Source: Clytia hemisphaerica
Taxonomy: Eukaryota; Cnidaria; Hydrozoa; Leptothecata; Clytiidae
DNA length: 64,000 nucleotides
Reading direction: 5' to 3'
NCBI GenBank assembly: GCA_902728285.1
Contig: CACVBU010000600.1
Coordinates: 69,671-133,670, forward strand
Shown here piece by piece: positions 1-12,346 of this stretch (position 1 is the stretch's first letter; each line of letters begins with the position of its first letter). The notes under the pieces are model-generated. The model did no database searches and had not been told where the DNA came from. It worked only from the letters and a program-made list of their open reading frames with translations. The position numbers and the translations under genes are program-made.

Positions 1-3000
1 CGAGTTTGAAACAAAGACCTCCGATGGCCATTCTTCCTCTCGGTAAGAAAAGTTTTTCTAGCTTTATTTCCACATTTTGAAGCCATTACCAACTAGCTTG
101 ATTGTATTCCATGAAATATGGAAGCTGACTTATTTTTAAGTGTTATATAAGATTTACCGTCCTAGACGGCTTTCCATGTCAGTTAAGTATATAAATAGGC
201 TTTCCCGTCTCAAAGTTCAGCATAATAAATTGCTGCGTAAATCCATTTATCGTCTCGAAAAACCCTGCTTTCGCCAATGTCTGTTAGACATCGTTTTCAG
301 CATCCTTCTCTTTTCATCAACATTTTCTCTTTGTATTTACAGGCACTGGAAACGATTTGGCAAGGTGTTTAGGGTGGGGTGGAGGATACGAAGGAGGCAG
401 CTTGGACAAAGTTTTACAAAAAGTTCTCAAAAGTTCAGTTGTCATGATGGATAGGTAAGATCGTCAATATCCTGCCTACTTGTAATTCTTTCTTCTAATG
501 AAAACTTAGTATGTGACCATCTCCCTGTATGTGTTTGTATTGGAAGAGTTATTGATCATTAAAATACACCGAATTCTCACTGTCAGACAAAAATTTTACA
601 GCACTTTTCGGTCAACGAGTTACTTAAATTTTCGTTACTTCGACATTTAAAAGTTGTTTTTTCCCTTTAAACAGGTGGCAGATTGATTGTGACAATTTTG
701 AAAAGACTTCAATCGAAGGAGATATAATGCCACAAAATATTATGAATAATTATTTCTCTATCGGTGTTGTAAGTCTTCTTGTTTTCTTCCTCTTTATTTC
801 AGTCGTTTATCCGTACTAGTGGCCGGGAAGCTCAGTCGGTAGAGCATTCGCCTTAAAATCTAAGGGTTGTGGGTTCGATCCCCGGTCACCGCCAACTCAG
901 CGGATGAGTAGCCTAGATTGGGTAATCTGATCTAGGCGGTAAGTCACTGGGAGCTGAGAGTTGGTGTGGTGCTCCGCCTCAGCATTCGATCTCCCAGGTC
1001 TAGCGCAAATAGAAAAGGGGATAGACTCCCTCACTCCCGGCTCTGTCGACAGCCACCAGATGAATATACTTACTTAAATTAGCTAGGTGAATTCAAGATG
1101 TGGGAGTTTCTTTCAAACTCCAATATTCCTATGTACTTTTCACTTGTTTAACATTTTTCCAGTTTGGAAAGCTAGACCCTCTATCTATAACCCTCTCTCA
1201 AAATTATCTTCATGTTCACTTTTTTTAGGATGCGGCAATCGCATTGAAATTTCATTTACAGAGGGAGAAAAACCCTGAAAAGTTCAACAGCAGGTAATGT
1301 GTCGACTTGGATCGTTTATTATTCGGTGTAATACAGTAATATCGGGGTAATATGAGTGATATGAGATGATACGATGGTTGTTACAGGATAATATTAGTTT
1401 GTATAAATTACTACAATGCCAGACTAGATCTTGTGGATTACTTCAATCTGTCTTTACATATTGTAAAGTAGTATCACTTCTTTTGACTAGAACGTATAAC
1501 AATAAGCATTACTTTAGACTTAGTTGATTTCTGTAAGCGTAACGTAAAAAGTGTAATTTGAGGCTCTGTGGCGTTTTATATTGTTAGACATCATACTACA
1601 CTACTAGACAAATTTTATGATTATAATCATTGAAATTTTTTTACCCATTTCTCCTAAAGTTCTTAACCAAATACTTCTTAACCTTTTTGGACCTACCCCG
1701 GTGGAGGTCCTATAAATTAACCTGTGTTTGTTCGTCCGTCCGTTCGTCCGTTCGTTCGTTCGTTCGTCTGTTACCAACTTTTCTCAAGATTGAATCATAG
1801 GAATCTTTTGATTTTTGGTAAAAAGGTGCAAAATGGTAGTAGCCAAAATGTGACGGAGCCCGATTTTGGAAAAAAAAGATTTTTGGGCCAATTTGGGCCA
1901 AAAAACGGCTAAAAAACGGGTTTTTTAGACTTTGTGAAAAATTGGATCATTAATTTTTTCTTATTTTTTGTATAAAAGTAGGGTACCATCATAGGTAAAA
2001 GATGGCTCAAGCAGATTTTTGCAAAAAAATTTTGTTGGCTCAAAAAACGCATGTTTATCTATAAGAATCACTATTAATAAGCATACATCAATGTTCTTAG
2101 TCAAATTACTCAATTTTGTTATGAGATAGATATCTTTTTTTACTCATAAGGGCTTACTTAAGAGAGTATGTGTGTTTTGACATGAAATTTTGGTTGCTTA
2201 GCGTGTTTTTATAGAAAAACTGGCCAAATTCTATATTTTTTTATAAGCACATTATCAATTACTTAGGTATTAGCTTTTCTCGAGATTGGCTCTTTCATTC
2301 TTTATGATTTTTTGCACAAAGATGCATAACTTTAAACCCTTAAATGTGACGGAGCGTGATTTTCGAAAAAAATGTTTTTGGGCAAATTTGGGCCAAAAAA
2401 CGGCTAAAAAAAGGGTTTTTTGGACTTTGTGAAACACTGCATCATTGTTTTTTTCAGATTTTTTACATGAAAGTAGGTAAAAGATGGCTCAAGCAGATTT
2501 TTGTAAAAAAAGAATTTTTCAGCTAAAAAAACGCATATTTATTTATAAAAATCACTATTAATAAGCATACATCAATGTTCTTAGCCAAATTACTCAATTT
2601 TTTAATGAGAAAGATGTTTTTTTTGCTCACAAAGTCTTGAATATGAAAGATTATTTCAAGAGCATGAAATTTTGGTTTCTAAACGTTTTTTATAAGAAAC
2701 AAAGACTAATTTTAATAGATCGTCACTATTTGTGTTCTGAATGATTGTTTAACGGTCATGCTCACGTAGATATCAATTATATTTGTTAAATGCATAACCA
2801 GGTAGGTCCATAAAAGTATCACTTGTTCTTTTCAGGTTTAAGAATAAACTTCGATATTTTCAAGCTGGTACGTCAGAGCAACTGGCTGCAACATGTACAA
2901 AACTAAGCAACTTCTTAGAAATTATTGTAAGTAAAAAATGTTCTTTTTTATATCGACAAGAATTTTTATATAATATTATCATTCTTGCTTTCTTCTCGAA

Positions 3001-6000
3001 TATTTGGGATAAGAATGTCTAATTGAAAGACACTCTATATCCACTTCTGTTTTCTTTTCCGGATTTGGTAATCGGAATTTCACTATACCGGGTATTAGTA
3101 TGTAATCTTGTATGATGTTATTCTATATGGATGAAAAATCCAGATAGTTAATCTGACCTTGAATTCAAGAATGGAATTTTCATTATTTTGCCCTTTCCCT
3201 CTGGCGAGTGAGTTTTATAAAAGAGTGCAATATTCAATAATTTCTCGCCTTTTTTTTAGTGCGATGGCAAGAAACTTGAACTACCCAGTTTAGAGGGTAT
3301 TGCAATATTGAACATCCCAAGTATCTACGGAGGAGCGAATATTTGGGGTGAACCGGAGAAGAAAAGGAAAAGGAGGAAGAAGAGTAGTGGCTCTTCTGGT
3401 GATGAACCTGAATCACTCGGAAGTGTCAGCCAAGGTTTGTTTCCGTATTTTTTATCACCGTTTTAAGGGTTCAATCGTGGCATGCGTTTCATGTTTGCAT
3501 TTACCGGTCTAAATACTCAGATTCAAAATTTGCCAGTTTGGCAGAAGAAGGATGGGCTCTCCTCAATTTCAAACTTTGTTTTGCTTTTATTTCCTTCTGA
3601 ATCGCATTAATATTCTGTTCAAAACTCATTATGGGGTTTCAAAGCGGCCAATACCGTTACTGGCTGTTTCTGGATAACGCCTACTTTGAAAACGAGAAAT
3701 TTAAACCGTTCAAAGCTTCTAAATTATACTTTCCCCGAGGTAGGCATTCACGAAATTCATAAATTTTGTTCGCATTCTATTTTAGATATAAGTGACCGCA
3801 AACTAGAAGTCGTTGGTTTGGAAAATAGTTTATATGTTGGTCAAATCATCGCTGGTGTCAGACAACATGGTTTAAGATTAGCACAATGCTCGACTGTTGT
3901 TATTAAGTATGTTTCTTTTTGTTGAAGTAGACCCTTCCTGCTTTTGAAACTTACTCAAACATCTTTTTCCAAACATCTTTTCTTCTGAAATGAGAAAAAT
4001 CAGAAAGTAGCCATGTTATTTAAACATTGTGTTACAGCCAACCATTTTATTGACAGCTTACCAATGCCTAGGCTGCACGCATCCCCTCTGATATGATTTG
4101 ATATAACAAAATAAATTCTGGGGATGCGCGCAGCCTAACCAACGCCATATTAACGTCTATAATTTTCATTTTCATTTTTTAGAATCATGAAGACAATGCC
4201 AATGCAAATCGACGGTGAACCTTGGATGCAGGCACCTGCTCAGGTAAGTGGACTTTAAAGTCAAAGCTAATACCGTAAGTTTGTCTAATGTCGACATCCC
4301 TCTTCTAATTTTGACATCCTTCTTTAGAGATGAGAATAATAGGAAGGTTGGAATCACTGATGGACACCTCAAATGATTGCTGAGCAAAGAAAATTAGTTT
4401 CAATCAGCGATTCCGACCTTCCTATTATTCCTATTTCTAAAGAAGGGTGACGAAATTAGAACAGGGATGTCGACATTAGACAAACTTACGTTATACGTCA
4501 AAGCATTAAAGGTGTTTCCGTTTCATATCAGACACATGTTTCATATCAGGACAGTGTTTTGTTATTGTTATATTATGCTGATATAAGCATAAAATTTTTT
4601 TTCTTTCCCTCTTTCTGACCAATCTTGCTCCACATCCGTGTCAATCCAATGTGAAAAAGCTTGTAAACTAAAATTGAGGTAATGTTGCAATATATGAAAT
4701 ACCGAAATCGTCGGATATTTTTGTCGGAAAAACAAGACGTATCCTAGGCAGATTCTATAGTTCTATAGTTCTATAGTTTGTTAGTTCCAGTTCTATATGT
4801 TAGTTCCATAGTTCCATAGTTCTATAGTTCTTTGGTTTGTTAGTTCCATAGTTCCATAGTTCTATAGTTTGTTAGTTCCATAGTTCCATAGTTCTATAGT
4901 TCTATAGTTTGTTAGTTCCATAGTTCCATAGTTCTATAGTTCGCTGGTTTGTTAGTTCTATAGTTCTATAGTTCTCTGGTTTCTTAGTTCATTGGTTCAT
5001 GGTTCTATAGTTTGTTAGTTCCATAGTTCCATAGTTCTATAGTTCGCTGGTTTGTTAGTTCTATAGTTCTCTAGTTCTATAGTTCTATAGTTCTCTGGTT
5101 TCTTAGTTCATTGGTTCATGGTTCTCTGGTTCATGGTTCACTGGTTCACTGGTTCATGGTCCTCTGGTTCATGGTTCACTGGTTCTTTGGTTCGTGGTTC
5201 ATGGTTCTCTGGTTCACTGGTTCATGGTTCTCTGGTTCACTGGTTCACTGGTTCTCTGGTTCACTGGTTCATGGTTCAATGGTTCACTGGTTCTCTGGTT
5301 CATGGTTCACTGGTTCTTTGGTTCGTGGTTCTTTGATTCTCTGGTTCATGGTTCTCTGGTTCACTGGTTCATGGTTCACTGGTTCATGGTTCACTGGTTC
5401 ATGGTTCTCTGGTTCACTGGTTCATGGTTTCATGGTTCTCTGGTTCTCTGGTTCATGGTTCTCTGGTTCACTGGTTCACTGGTTCACTGGTTTACTGGTT
5501 CACTGGTTCTCTGGTTCATGGTTCTCTGGTTCATGGTTCTCTGGTTCATGGTTCACTGGTTCTCTGGTTCATGGTTCTCTGGTTCTCTGGTTCACTGGTT
5601 CATGGTTCTCTGGTTCGTGGTTCTTTGGTTCTTTGGTTCACTGGTTCTTTGGTTCATGGTTCTCTGGTTCACTGGTTCTCTGGTTCATAGTTCATGGTTC
5701 ACTGGTTCACTGGTTCATGGTTCTCTGGTTCTCTGGTTCACTGGTTCACTGGTTCTTTGGTTCACTGGTTCTTTGGTTCCTTGGTTCACCATGCTGGTTG
5801 GATCGTTGGATCATTGAATTGTTGGATCGCTGAATCATTGGATCGTTGGGTGTTTGGATCGCTGGATTGTTGGATCATTGGATCATTGGATTGTTGGATC
5901 ATTGGATCGTTGGATTATTATATCATTGGATCGTTGGGTCATTGGATCGCCGAGTCCTTGATCGCTAGATCGTTGGATCGTTAGATCTCGAATCGCTGGG

Positions 6001-7547
6001 AAATTGGATTATATAGTTTCGAGTCTGAAATTAAATTAAATTCTGCGAAAATTTCTTCCCTTAAGGTAGTTTCGATTAAGAAAGGGAAAATTTCGATTTT
6101 AAAGACCATAAATATTAATCCTGGCGAGAAATAATTTCGATGACCCATCACTTTTTTCCCATTTTCGTAAGTAATATTTTTTCGCAAAAGTTAGTTTCCT
6201 ATAAAGAACCAGTGAATCAAAGAACCGATGAACCAGTGAACCAGTGAACCACGAACCAATGAACCAGAGAACCATGAACTAGTGAACCAAAGAACCACGA
6301 ACCAAAAAAACCAGTGAACCATGAACCAATGAACCAGAGAACCACGAGCCAAAAAAAACAGTGAACCAGTGAACCAATGAACCAGAGAACCATGAACCAG
6401 AGAACCAGAGAACCAGGAACCAGTGAACCAGTGAACCAAAGAACCACGTACCAAAGAACCACGTACCAAAGAACCAAAGAACCACGAACCAAAGAACCAG
6501 TGAACCAGTGAACCAGTGAACCATGAACCATGAACCAGAGAACCACGAACCAGAGAACCATGAACCAGTGAACCAAAGAACCAGTGAACCAAAGAACCAG
6601 TGAACCAGAGAACCATGAACCAGAGAATCAAAGAACCACGAACCAAAGAACCAGTGAACCATGAACCAGAGAACCAGTGAACCATTGAACCATGAACCAG
6701 TGAACCAGAGAACCAGTGAACCAGTGAACCAGAGAACCATGAACCAGTGAACCAGAGAACTATAGAACTACAGAACTACAGAACTAAGAAACCAAAGAAC
6801 TATAGAACTATAGAACTAGAGAACTATAGAACTAAGACACCAGAGAACTACAGAACTACAGAACTAAGAAACCAAAGAACTATAGAACTACAGAACTACA
6901 GAACTAAGAAACCAAAGAACTATAGAACTATGGAACTAAGACACCAGAGAACTATAGAACTACAGAACTACAGAACTAAGAAACCAAAGAACTATAGAAC
7001 TATAGAACTAGAGAACTATAGAACTAAGACACCAGAGAACTATAGAACTACAGAACTAAGAAACCAAAGAACTATAGAACTACAGAACTACAGAACTAAG
7101 AAACCAAAGAACTATAGAACTATAGAACTACAGAACTAAGAAACCAAAGAACTATAGAACTATAGAACTAGAGAACTATAGAACTAAGACACCAGAGAAC
7201 TGTAGAACTATAGAACTAAAGAACTATGGAACTAACAAACTATAGAACTATAGAACTATGGAACTAAAGAATTATTATATTAGCTCTGAGAATCATTTCA
7301 ACTAAAATAATACATGACTAAAAAATCCGACGGTTTCATTTTCCGACTGAAAAATCCGACGATTTCAGCATCTCATACATTGCAAGCTTGCCAAAATTGA
7401 TGAGTAACAACTAGGGCACATTGCTATACATTGAGTAACAACTAACAATTTTTTCTCTTTTATCTTCAGATCACAATAAATCATAAAAATCAATCCCCAA
7501 TGTGTGTTGCACCACGAAATGAAAAGCGAGGCTGGTTCCGCTTCTAA
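1..7547 (+). CDS. Diacylglycerol kinase, 3' part (9 exons, 5' end outside window)
   Basis: This is the C-terminal catalytic half of a diacylglycerol kinase, which phosphorylates diacylglycerol to phosphatidic acid at membranes and so ends DAG signalling. Exons read by joining GT-AG introns in phase: 1-42, 343-454, 675-768, 1229-1293, 2836-2926, 3260-3434, 3786-3906, 4183-4243, 7470-7547 (stop 7545-7547), 278 residues in the window. The first junction rebuilds [20 protein letters not shown], the ATP-binding catalytic core of the family. Then come NNYFSIGV, the accessory-domain block [20 protein letters not shown], a short basic/serine insert ([19 protein letters not shown]), [27 protein letters not shown] and a C-terminal [11 protein letters not shown] block, ending RGWFRF. 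The last blocks resemble type I (alpha/beta/gamma) enzymes, but the EF-hand and C1 domains that would settle the class lie upstream. The last intron (4244-7469) holds a MITE and a 2.7 kb fold-back element. A possible AATAAA lies at 8052. The family call is firm; the paralogue is not. Confidence 0.93.
819..1076 (+). repeat. tRNA-derived SINE in a DGK intron
   Basis: The first 76 bases (819-894) read as a tRNA-like head: A-box region AGCTCAGTCGGTAGAGC at about 830-846 and B box GGTTCGATCCC at 872-882. The anticodon arm (CCTTAAAATCTAAGG) does not make a proper 7-base loop with T33, so this is not a working tRNA. A tRNA-unrelated body follows to about 1076, ending in an AT-rich CTTACTTAAATT tail. 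It lies in the intron between exons 675-768 and 1229-1293. The right boundary is approximate. Confidence 0.75.
1689..2809 (+). repeat. Tandem-monomer repeat element, copy 1 (GGACCTAC ends)
   Basis: The element begins GGACCTACCCCGGTGGAGGT and ends GTAGGTCC, giving 8-bp inverted ends. A (TCCG/TTCG)n microsatellite follows the left end (about 1725-1768). The body is two head-to-tail monomers of about 500 bp, beginning near 1772 and 2276 with TTTCTCRAGATTG. Each carries the same landmarks: TGTGACGGAGC, GGGCCAAAAAACGGCTAAAAA, TCACTATTAATAAGCATACA. A second, longer copy is at 22904-24560, and the two share the right-end flank AAGTATCACTTGTT. No coding capacity is seen; short open frames are frame noise. 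It sits in a DGK intron. Confidence 0.8.
4066..4137. repeat. Short inverted repeat (about 72 bp) in a DGK intron
   Basis: Arms TAGGCTGCACGCATCCC and GGGATGCGCGCAGCCTA face each other around an AT-rich loop. It may be a tiny MITE or a solo hairpin; no target duplication is evident. Confidence 0.6.
4271..4494. mobile_element. MITE-like inverted repeat in last DGK intron
   Basis: Long imperfect inverted arms: CCGTAAGTTTGTCTAATGTC on the left matches the complement of GACATTAGACAAACTTACG on the right, and similarity runs for about 90 bases per arm through TCTTTAGA/TCTAAAGA and GAAGGT/ACCTTC. TA lies beside the left end, but the right junction is not clean. It starts 28 bases after the donor of exon 4183-4243. 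Confidence 0.75.
4683..7386. mobile_element. Fold-back element made of octamer repeats inside terminal inverted repeats
   Basis: Unique terminal inverted repeats of about 48 bases (left 4683-4730, right about 7330-7386; core GAAATCGTCGGAT versus ATCCGACGATTTC) enclose a palindromic array. Left arm: about 350 bp of the octamer GTTCYATA (about 4755-5110), about 685 bp of GGTTCACT/GGTTCTCT/GGTTCATG (5110-5795), then about 190 bp of GGATCGTT-type octamers (5795-5990). A unique centre occupies about 6000-6200. The right arm is the reverse complement in reverse order: AACCAGTG-type units (about 6205-6755), then AGAACTAT/AGAACTAC units (6755-7270). The long open frames here (up to 240 codons of repeated GSLVHWF) arise because 8-bp units lacking stops repeat every 24 bases; they are not genes. 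It lies in the last DGK intron, about 85 bases before the terminal exon. Confidence 0.88.
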
Positions 7548-8061
7548 TCACCAAAACGAGGCTACTACGAAATGGTTGGTAATCTCGTTTCTAACCTTAT
7601 AAAAGAAATGTCTAGATTTTAACAAAGAAAGAGAAGAGAAATACCCATATTTTTTTAAGCATCTGAGGTTCTCAATTTTTCGGTCCTCTTTTTTTTCTGA
7701 AGTATACTTTTTTTTTGCCTTTTCTTTTTTTTTTTTTGCCATCTTTTTTTTTGAAATTCGCAGTGCGAATTTAATTATATGAAGAATGAGTTATTGTAAG
7801 TAATTTATGATGATTTTATTTAAGTTATTGCATTACGCACAAGTTTTTTTTTTCGTTTTGTTTTTAGTTCTTTTTTTACCATTAATCTTTAATGACATTT
7901 ATTTTTTAGAATTTGCCCCTTTCTTAGTGTTATGGTATCATTACCTAAAACGAAAAATTAGTTCAGGAACATTTTCCATTCGGCGGATATCTAAATTGCA
8001 GCCCAAGTTTAGGATGGGCATCATTTTTCACTGTTTCTGCTAGTTTTAGAGAATAAACTGT

Positions 8062-8194
8062 ATAGGCCATTTTACAGTTGAAATGGATCGTGGGTAATCA
8101 GGACTGATTGCGCCTCGATAACGGTTTCCCGTTGGTTCAAAACATCGCAATGCTCCTGATTACTCATTACGCTTTGCAACTGTGAAATGGCCTA
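8062..8194. mobile_element. Small MITE (133 bp)
   Basis: The ends ATAGGCCATTTTACAGTTG and CAACTGTGAAATGGCCTAT are inverted copies with one mismatch. The interior also folds (ATCAGGA / TCCTGATTACTCA). It lies just after the DGK gene, close to a possible AATAAA at 8052. Confidence 0.75.
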
Positions 8195-10026
8195 TTCTTA
8201 AAATTATGACTTGTTCACTAGTGCCATTCCTCTATTTCTTCACACGTTTCCTTATAGTTTTTATTCGAAATCTTTAGCTCGAGTAAAAACAAAAGAATAG
8301 AAGCAATGTTTAACTTTTCATTGATTTTTATATGAATATTTTTTCACTGTTACAAAATATTATCACGTGATCGATGACGTCAGGACGTTTTTTCGATCAC
8401 CTTGTATTTTAGGTTGCACAAGACTACTACTATATTTTAACACAACTTTAGTTGATTTTGTCTGTTGCGTGTGTGTTCTAGTTTTTAGAATTACTGTAGA
8501 AAGATTAGATACCAGGCTCTTTTTTGCATACACCTGTTTTTCCTTTTCGTTTCTTATAAAATTTTTGATTAGGTGCACCCTTTCCAGGACTTAACTGGAT
8601 TTCTTGGGCAAACAAAACACCCCTGTGCCTCTTAATGAATTAGATTCGTAGCGTAGTGAAACTAATTTGTGACTAAAATGGAGATTACCTTCCCCTTGTA
8701 AAGAAAGGTTTAGGATGTCTGAGTTATACAGCTTATCCAGCGTTTTAAAAAGCACCAATGACCTTTTAAAACTTTTATTATTTTAAAGTTTTATTAGCAT
8801 CAGAAATATTAGATATTAGTTTTATCTTTGTATGTAAAGTTATTTATTTTCACCTATTAATGCGTTATTATTATTTAATGATCGGACTTTCTTTTATGAC
8901 TTTTTTTATTGGATTGTTGACAAGAGAAGTAGGGCTTTGTATCATCGTATTCAACTATTTCTTGGCCAAAAAAACACCTTGGGCTTTTTCAGAAAAAAAT
9001 TGAATATGGGGGTGGAGAATATAACAATTTTCAGTGGTTTACTTCCGGGCAAAGTGACTATTGGCCCCCTGGACAAGCATCAGTTGACCCCTGGACAACC
9101 CAAATTACCCCCGGACAAAGAAAAATTTTGATGATTTTTCGCCAGCCCCGGACAAAATATCCTCCATTCCCCATGTACGGACAATTTCTGGAAGAGCCCC
9201 TTCTTTCAAAGTGTATTAAATTCTTTTGCGTTAGTCTCGATTTATGAAAGTCTTCTTTCTCAACCAGCAGTTTTCTTCAGTATCTGTTTCTCAATGTCAA
9301 ATATCTGTTTCAGCATTATATTTACTTAATTTTTTTGTTGGCTTTTTGTTCAAATGGGTGTATGTATTTCTTGTCATTATATATATTATGCTATAAGATA
9401 TTTGAAGAGAGAAATAATGTTATATTTAAACCAATTCTTTTCAGTTTTATCTTCTTGTCGCTAACCGCAGACTAGCACCATGGAGGTGTAAAGAAAAACA
9501 GAAGATTTATGTTCGTTCGCCCTACGATTGCTACGATGTATGCATGCTCATAATCTAATATATCGTGGTGAGCTCTTTTGTCGAAAGGTGAAATCTCATT
9601 GGCTCATAAAATGTTAGAAATTAGATGAGACGAGATTCATTGTTTCTGACATCGTAGTAAGAAAATATTTGGACTAAAAAAAGCCTGTAAACACGGTAAT
9701 CCTCTTCATCAAATGAACTCTATTTCTTGATAACTTTCCTATAAAATTCTCCAGCGACATTCTGACAACAAATTGAGTCTGAAATCGTGTGTGTTTCATA
9801 AAGAACCTTTCATTTTCTGGCTTAAGACAGACCCGTAGCAACCGGGGGGTTTTTGTTGGAAAATAGTTCAAAAATAGGGTCTTTTTATCTAAAAATTCTA
9901 GAAAATTCGCCACAGCTGTACCCCCACCAGGGCCAGCCCTGGACCCGTTGGGGGCTGAGCGCCCCCCAAACCCTCAGCTTAAAAAAAAAAAAAACTCCTG
10001 ACTTAAACTTTTATGCCCCCTCAATA
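8195..10026. other. Intergenic, no gene seen
   Basis: There is no exon with family similarity on either strand. A CCCC-tract repeat (TGGCCCCCTGG, TGACCCCTGG, TTACCCCCGG, CAGCCCCGG, each followed by ACAA or ACAAA) recurs at 9060-9160 and resembles the C-tract-iterated elements in the NRAMP introns. The rest is featureless AT-rich DNA. Confidence 0.5.
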
Positions 10027-10290
10027 ATAAATACACTCTTCTCGAGATGCATAAATTTATTGTTGTCCTCGTTTTCAAACAGATTTCATTGCTATGAGAT
10101 TATACATTTAAACCAATTTAAATTCCCAAAAGGCAAACATTATTATAACACAAAAGTACTTGAAATTCAAAATGTCTCATGAGGTGTAAACAACACAATT
10201 ATCATTGTGAATATGTAATTTTATAGCAATGAAATCTGTTTGAAAACGAGGACAACAATAAATTTATGCATCTCGAGAAGAGTGTATTGC
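10027..10290. repeat. Inverted repeat, about 70-bp arms
   Basis: The left arm (about 10030-10100, containing CTCTTCTCGAGATGCATAAA) and the right arm (about 10216-10288, containing TTTATGCATCTCGAGAAGAG) are nearly perfect complements around a 115-base loop. It is probably a MITE; I could not fix a target duplication. Confidence 0.75.
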
Positions 10291-11583
10291 TTCCTACGGG
10301 CCTGTAATAAAATTCTTTTTAAAACAAAATTTAACAGATAACTAAATGGAACATGGGGCTAAAGTTTTATTTAATATCGTATATATTAAATACTGATAGT
10401 ATTTTAGAATACTGTATTCAGAGCAAACTCAAACTGGGCGAACCTTAAATTTCTTTTGATACATTTTATAAAAGAGATCAAAAGACTTTAACGAACAATT
10501 ACCATATACCTCCATGCTAACGCACATCCACAAAAATCACAAAATACAGTAGAGACTTCTCTATTACCCGAATACCTCCAAAACTCGAATAAGTTTTCTC
10601 ATTTCTTCTATTCATGATGCCTTATAAGCACTCCATAACTCGAGATAACTCGAGCTTTTTTGTATTCCCCACAAATTCCTCACTCTTCTACTTTTATTTT
10701 AGGATTTTAAGGTTTTTTTAGGAATCTTCGAGTTAGCCAACCTCGTCCCCGTGTATCCCAGGCTTTATTTACGTTACTGATTGACGCCAGAAATACCCTG
10801 AGTGTTGGCTGATGTGAGTTCCCCCTCTCAGAGGGGGAACTTCTCAAAACAATACGTCATAAAATATTCTGACGTTACGTTACAAAGTTACATTGCAATG
10901 CAACGACTTCAAAAAAGAAGAACGAATGAAATCTGACGTTTTGTTTTTTAATTACGTAATCTTTCGCGTTCGAAAACCAGCCAATGCCAGGGTATTATCT
11001 CGCGCTATTAGTAAGAATCAAAAAGCTGATAATACGCAGGGATCGAGGTTGCGAGTTAGCTAATATAATAGTAATAACTCGGAGCTTTATTTTATTTATC
11101 CAAAAAAAGGATGGCTTACTCGAAAAGTTGTGTACGAAAAATAAATTCGAGTTAGCCAACTCAAAAAAAAAAGAATTTGTGAAAAAAAATCCGAGTTAGC
11201 TAACTCGAAAATCCCTTTTTAAAAATGAAGAATCAAATTAGAGTTGAGTGACGTCATAATTTTTATGACGTCATGATTTAGCTCGATGATTCCGGGCCTC
11301 GGATGTGAAGTGAAGACAGGACCATAAAAAAATTGATTTACCGTTGAAATAGGGCTTTAAAGTTGATTCGCGATTTTCCGATTTGCAGTCATCTGGTCAT
11401 GTGAAACAGCCGTCATTGTCATCGTATCCTGTCCACCAACTCTTTTCATTATATTTTACTCAATAGTCAATAAATATTTGCATTTGTGGCACCACAGTGG
11501 ATTACTGATACTTAGGTAAGATATTTTTCCTTTTAAGTTAATCCTTGCATCACAACCGTGACTTGCATCACTGTCAGTGGATA

Positions 11584-11933
11584 GGACCCTGTCGGCGCAC
11601 CGGACTGTCCGGTGTATTTGTCCGGTGGCAAAAAGTATCCTTTCGCTACACCGGCCGCAATAAGTCCGGTGTCAGTCCGGTGCTGCATACAGGGAATTTT
11701 GGACGCCAGACATTTATGAAACAAAAAATTAAGAAACACCGGACGCACCGGACTGGTCATGTCCGGTGTTTTGATTTCATCATTCCGGTGGGAAAAAATA
11801 TCCTTCTCTGACACCGGACATCCGACTTCCTTAAGTCCGGTGTAGATATTGTCCGGTGGTAAAAAAAATTCTCTTTTTACACCGGACTTTCGCGTGTCCG
11901 GTGTTTGTTAAGTCCGGTGCGTCGGCAGGGTCC
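11584..11933. mobile_element. Mutator-like MITE with 10-bp target duplication
   Basis: The 350-bp element is flanked by identical 10-mers TCAGTGGATA (11574-11583 and 11934-11943). Its ends GGACCCTGTCGGCGCACCGG and CCGGTGCGTCGGCAGGGTCC are inverted with two mismatches. Inside, CCGGTG occurs ten times and its complement CACCGG six times. Three units of the form TCCGGTGG-AAAAA-ATCCTT-ACACCGG can each fold into a stem-loop. A 9-11 bp duplication is typical of the Mutator superfamily, so that assignment is plausible but rests on duplication length alone. Confidence 0.85.
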
Positions 11934-11955
11934 TCAGTGGATAGCCCTCAAATGA

Positions 11956-12346
11956 CAGTCAGGCACATCCTGGCAAATGAACAAGGTATTTCACTTGCGA
12001 CCATTGGCAAATGAATGGGGTTGAAAACGAAAGCAAACAAAAGTGACGTAATAGCGCCGAATACCCAGTTTAATTGAACCGGGTTGGAAATATTTTGCTT
12101 CATTTCAAAGAACTGCATATGGATGAAATTTTTTTCCATGGGTCAATTTTGTCTTCGAAGATTGAGGAAACTTTTAATGAAAAAATAAAGTTCCCAGTTT
12201 TCTTCCTTTTTTCCCTTTTTCAGTTTGAAGTTCATTTTTATTCATTTTCACGCTTTTAGCCTGAGACGTCCTGTCTCATTTACACTGGGTGACGAATACC
12301 CCATGCAAATGCTCACCCCGTTCATTTGCCAGGATGTGCCTGACTG
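11956..12346. mobile_element. MITE family A, copy 1 (CAGTCAGG ends, 5-bp TSD)
   Basis: 391 bp with inverted ends CAGTCAGGCACATCCTGGCA and TGCCAGGATGTGCCTGACTG, flanked by AATGA on both sides (11951-11955 and 12347-12351). It lies only a few bases from the Mutator-like MITE. The interior is non-coding. A second copy is at 13472-13830. Confidence 0.88.

Noticed and set aside
819-894. Functional tRNA gene
   Set aside because: The anticodon arm cannot form a standard loop and a SINE body follows directly.
5111-6740. Long open frames (up to 240 codons) on both strands with repeated [11 protein letters not shown] sequence
   Set aside because: They are produced by octamer tandem repeats without stop codons, open in several frames at once and mirrored on the other strand; no protein family is visible.
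6747-7139. 130-codon open frame of repeated [18 protein letters not shown] sequence
   Set aside because: Part of the right arm of the fold-back octamer array.
4755-7270. Possible CRISPR-like regularly spaced repeats
   Set aside because: Units are contiguous 8-mers without unique spacers, in a spliceosomal eukaryotic genome.
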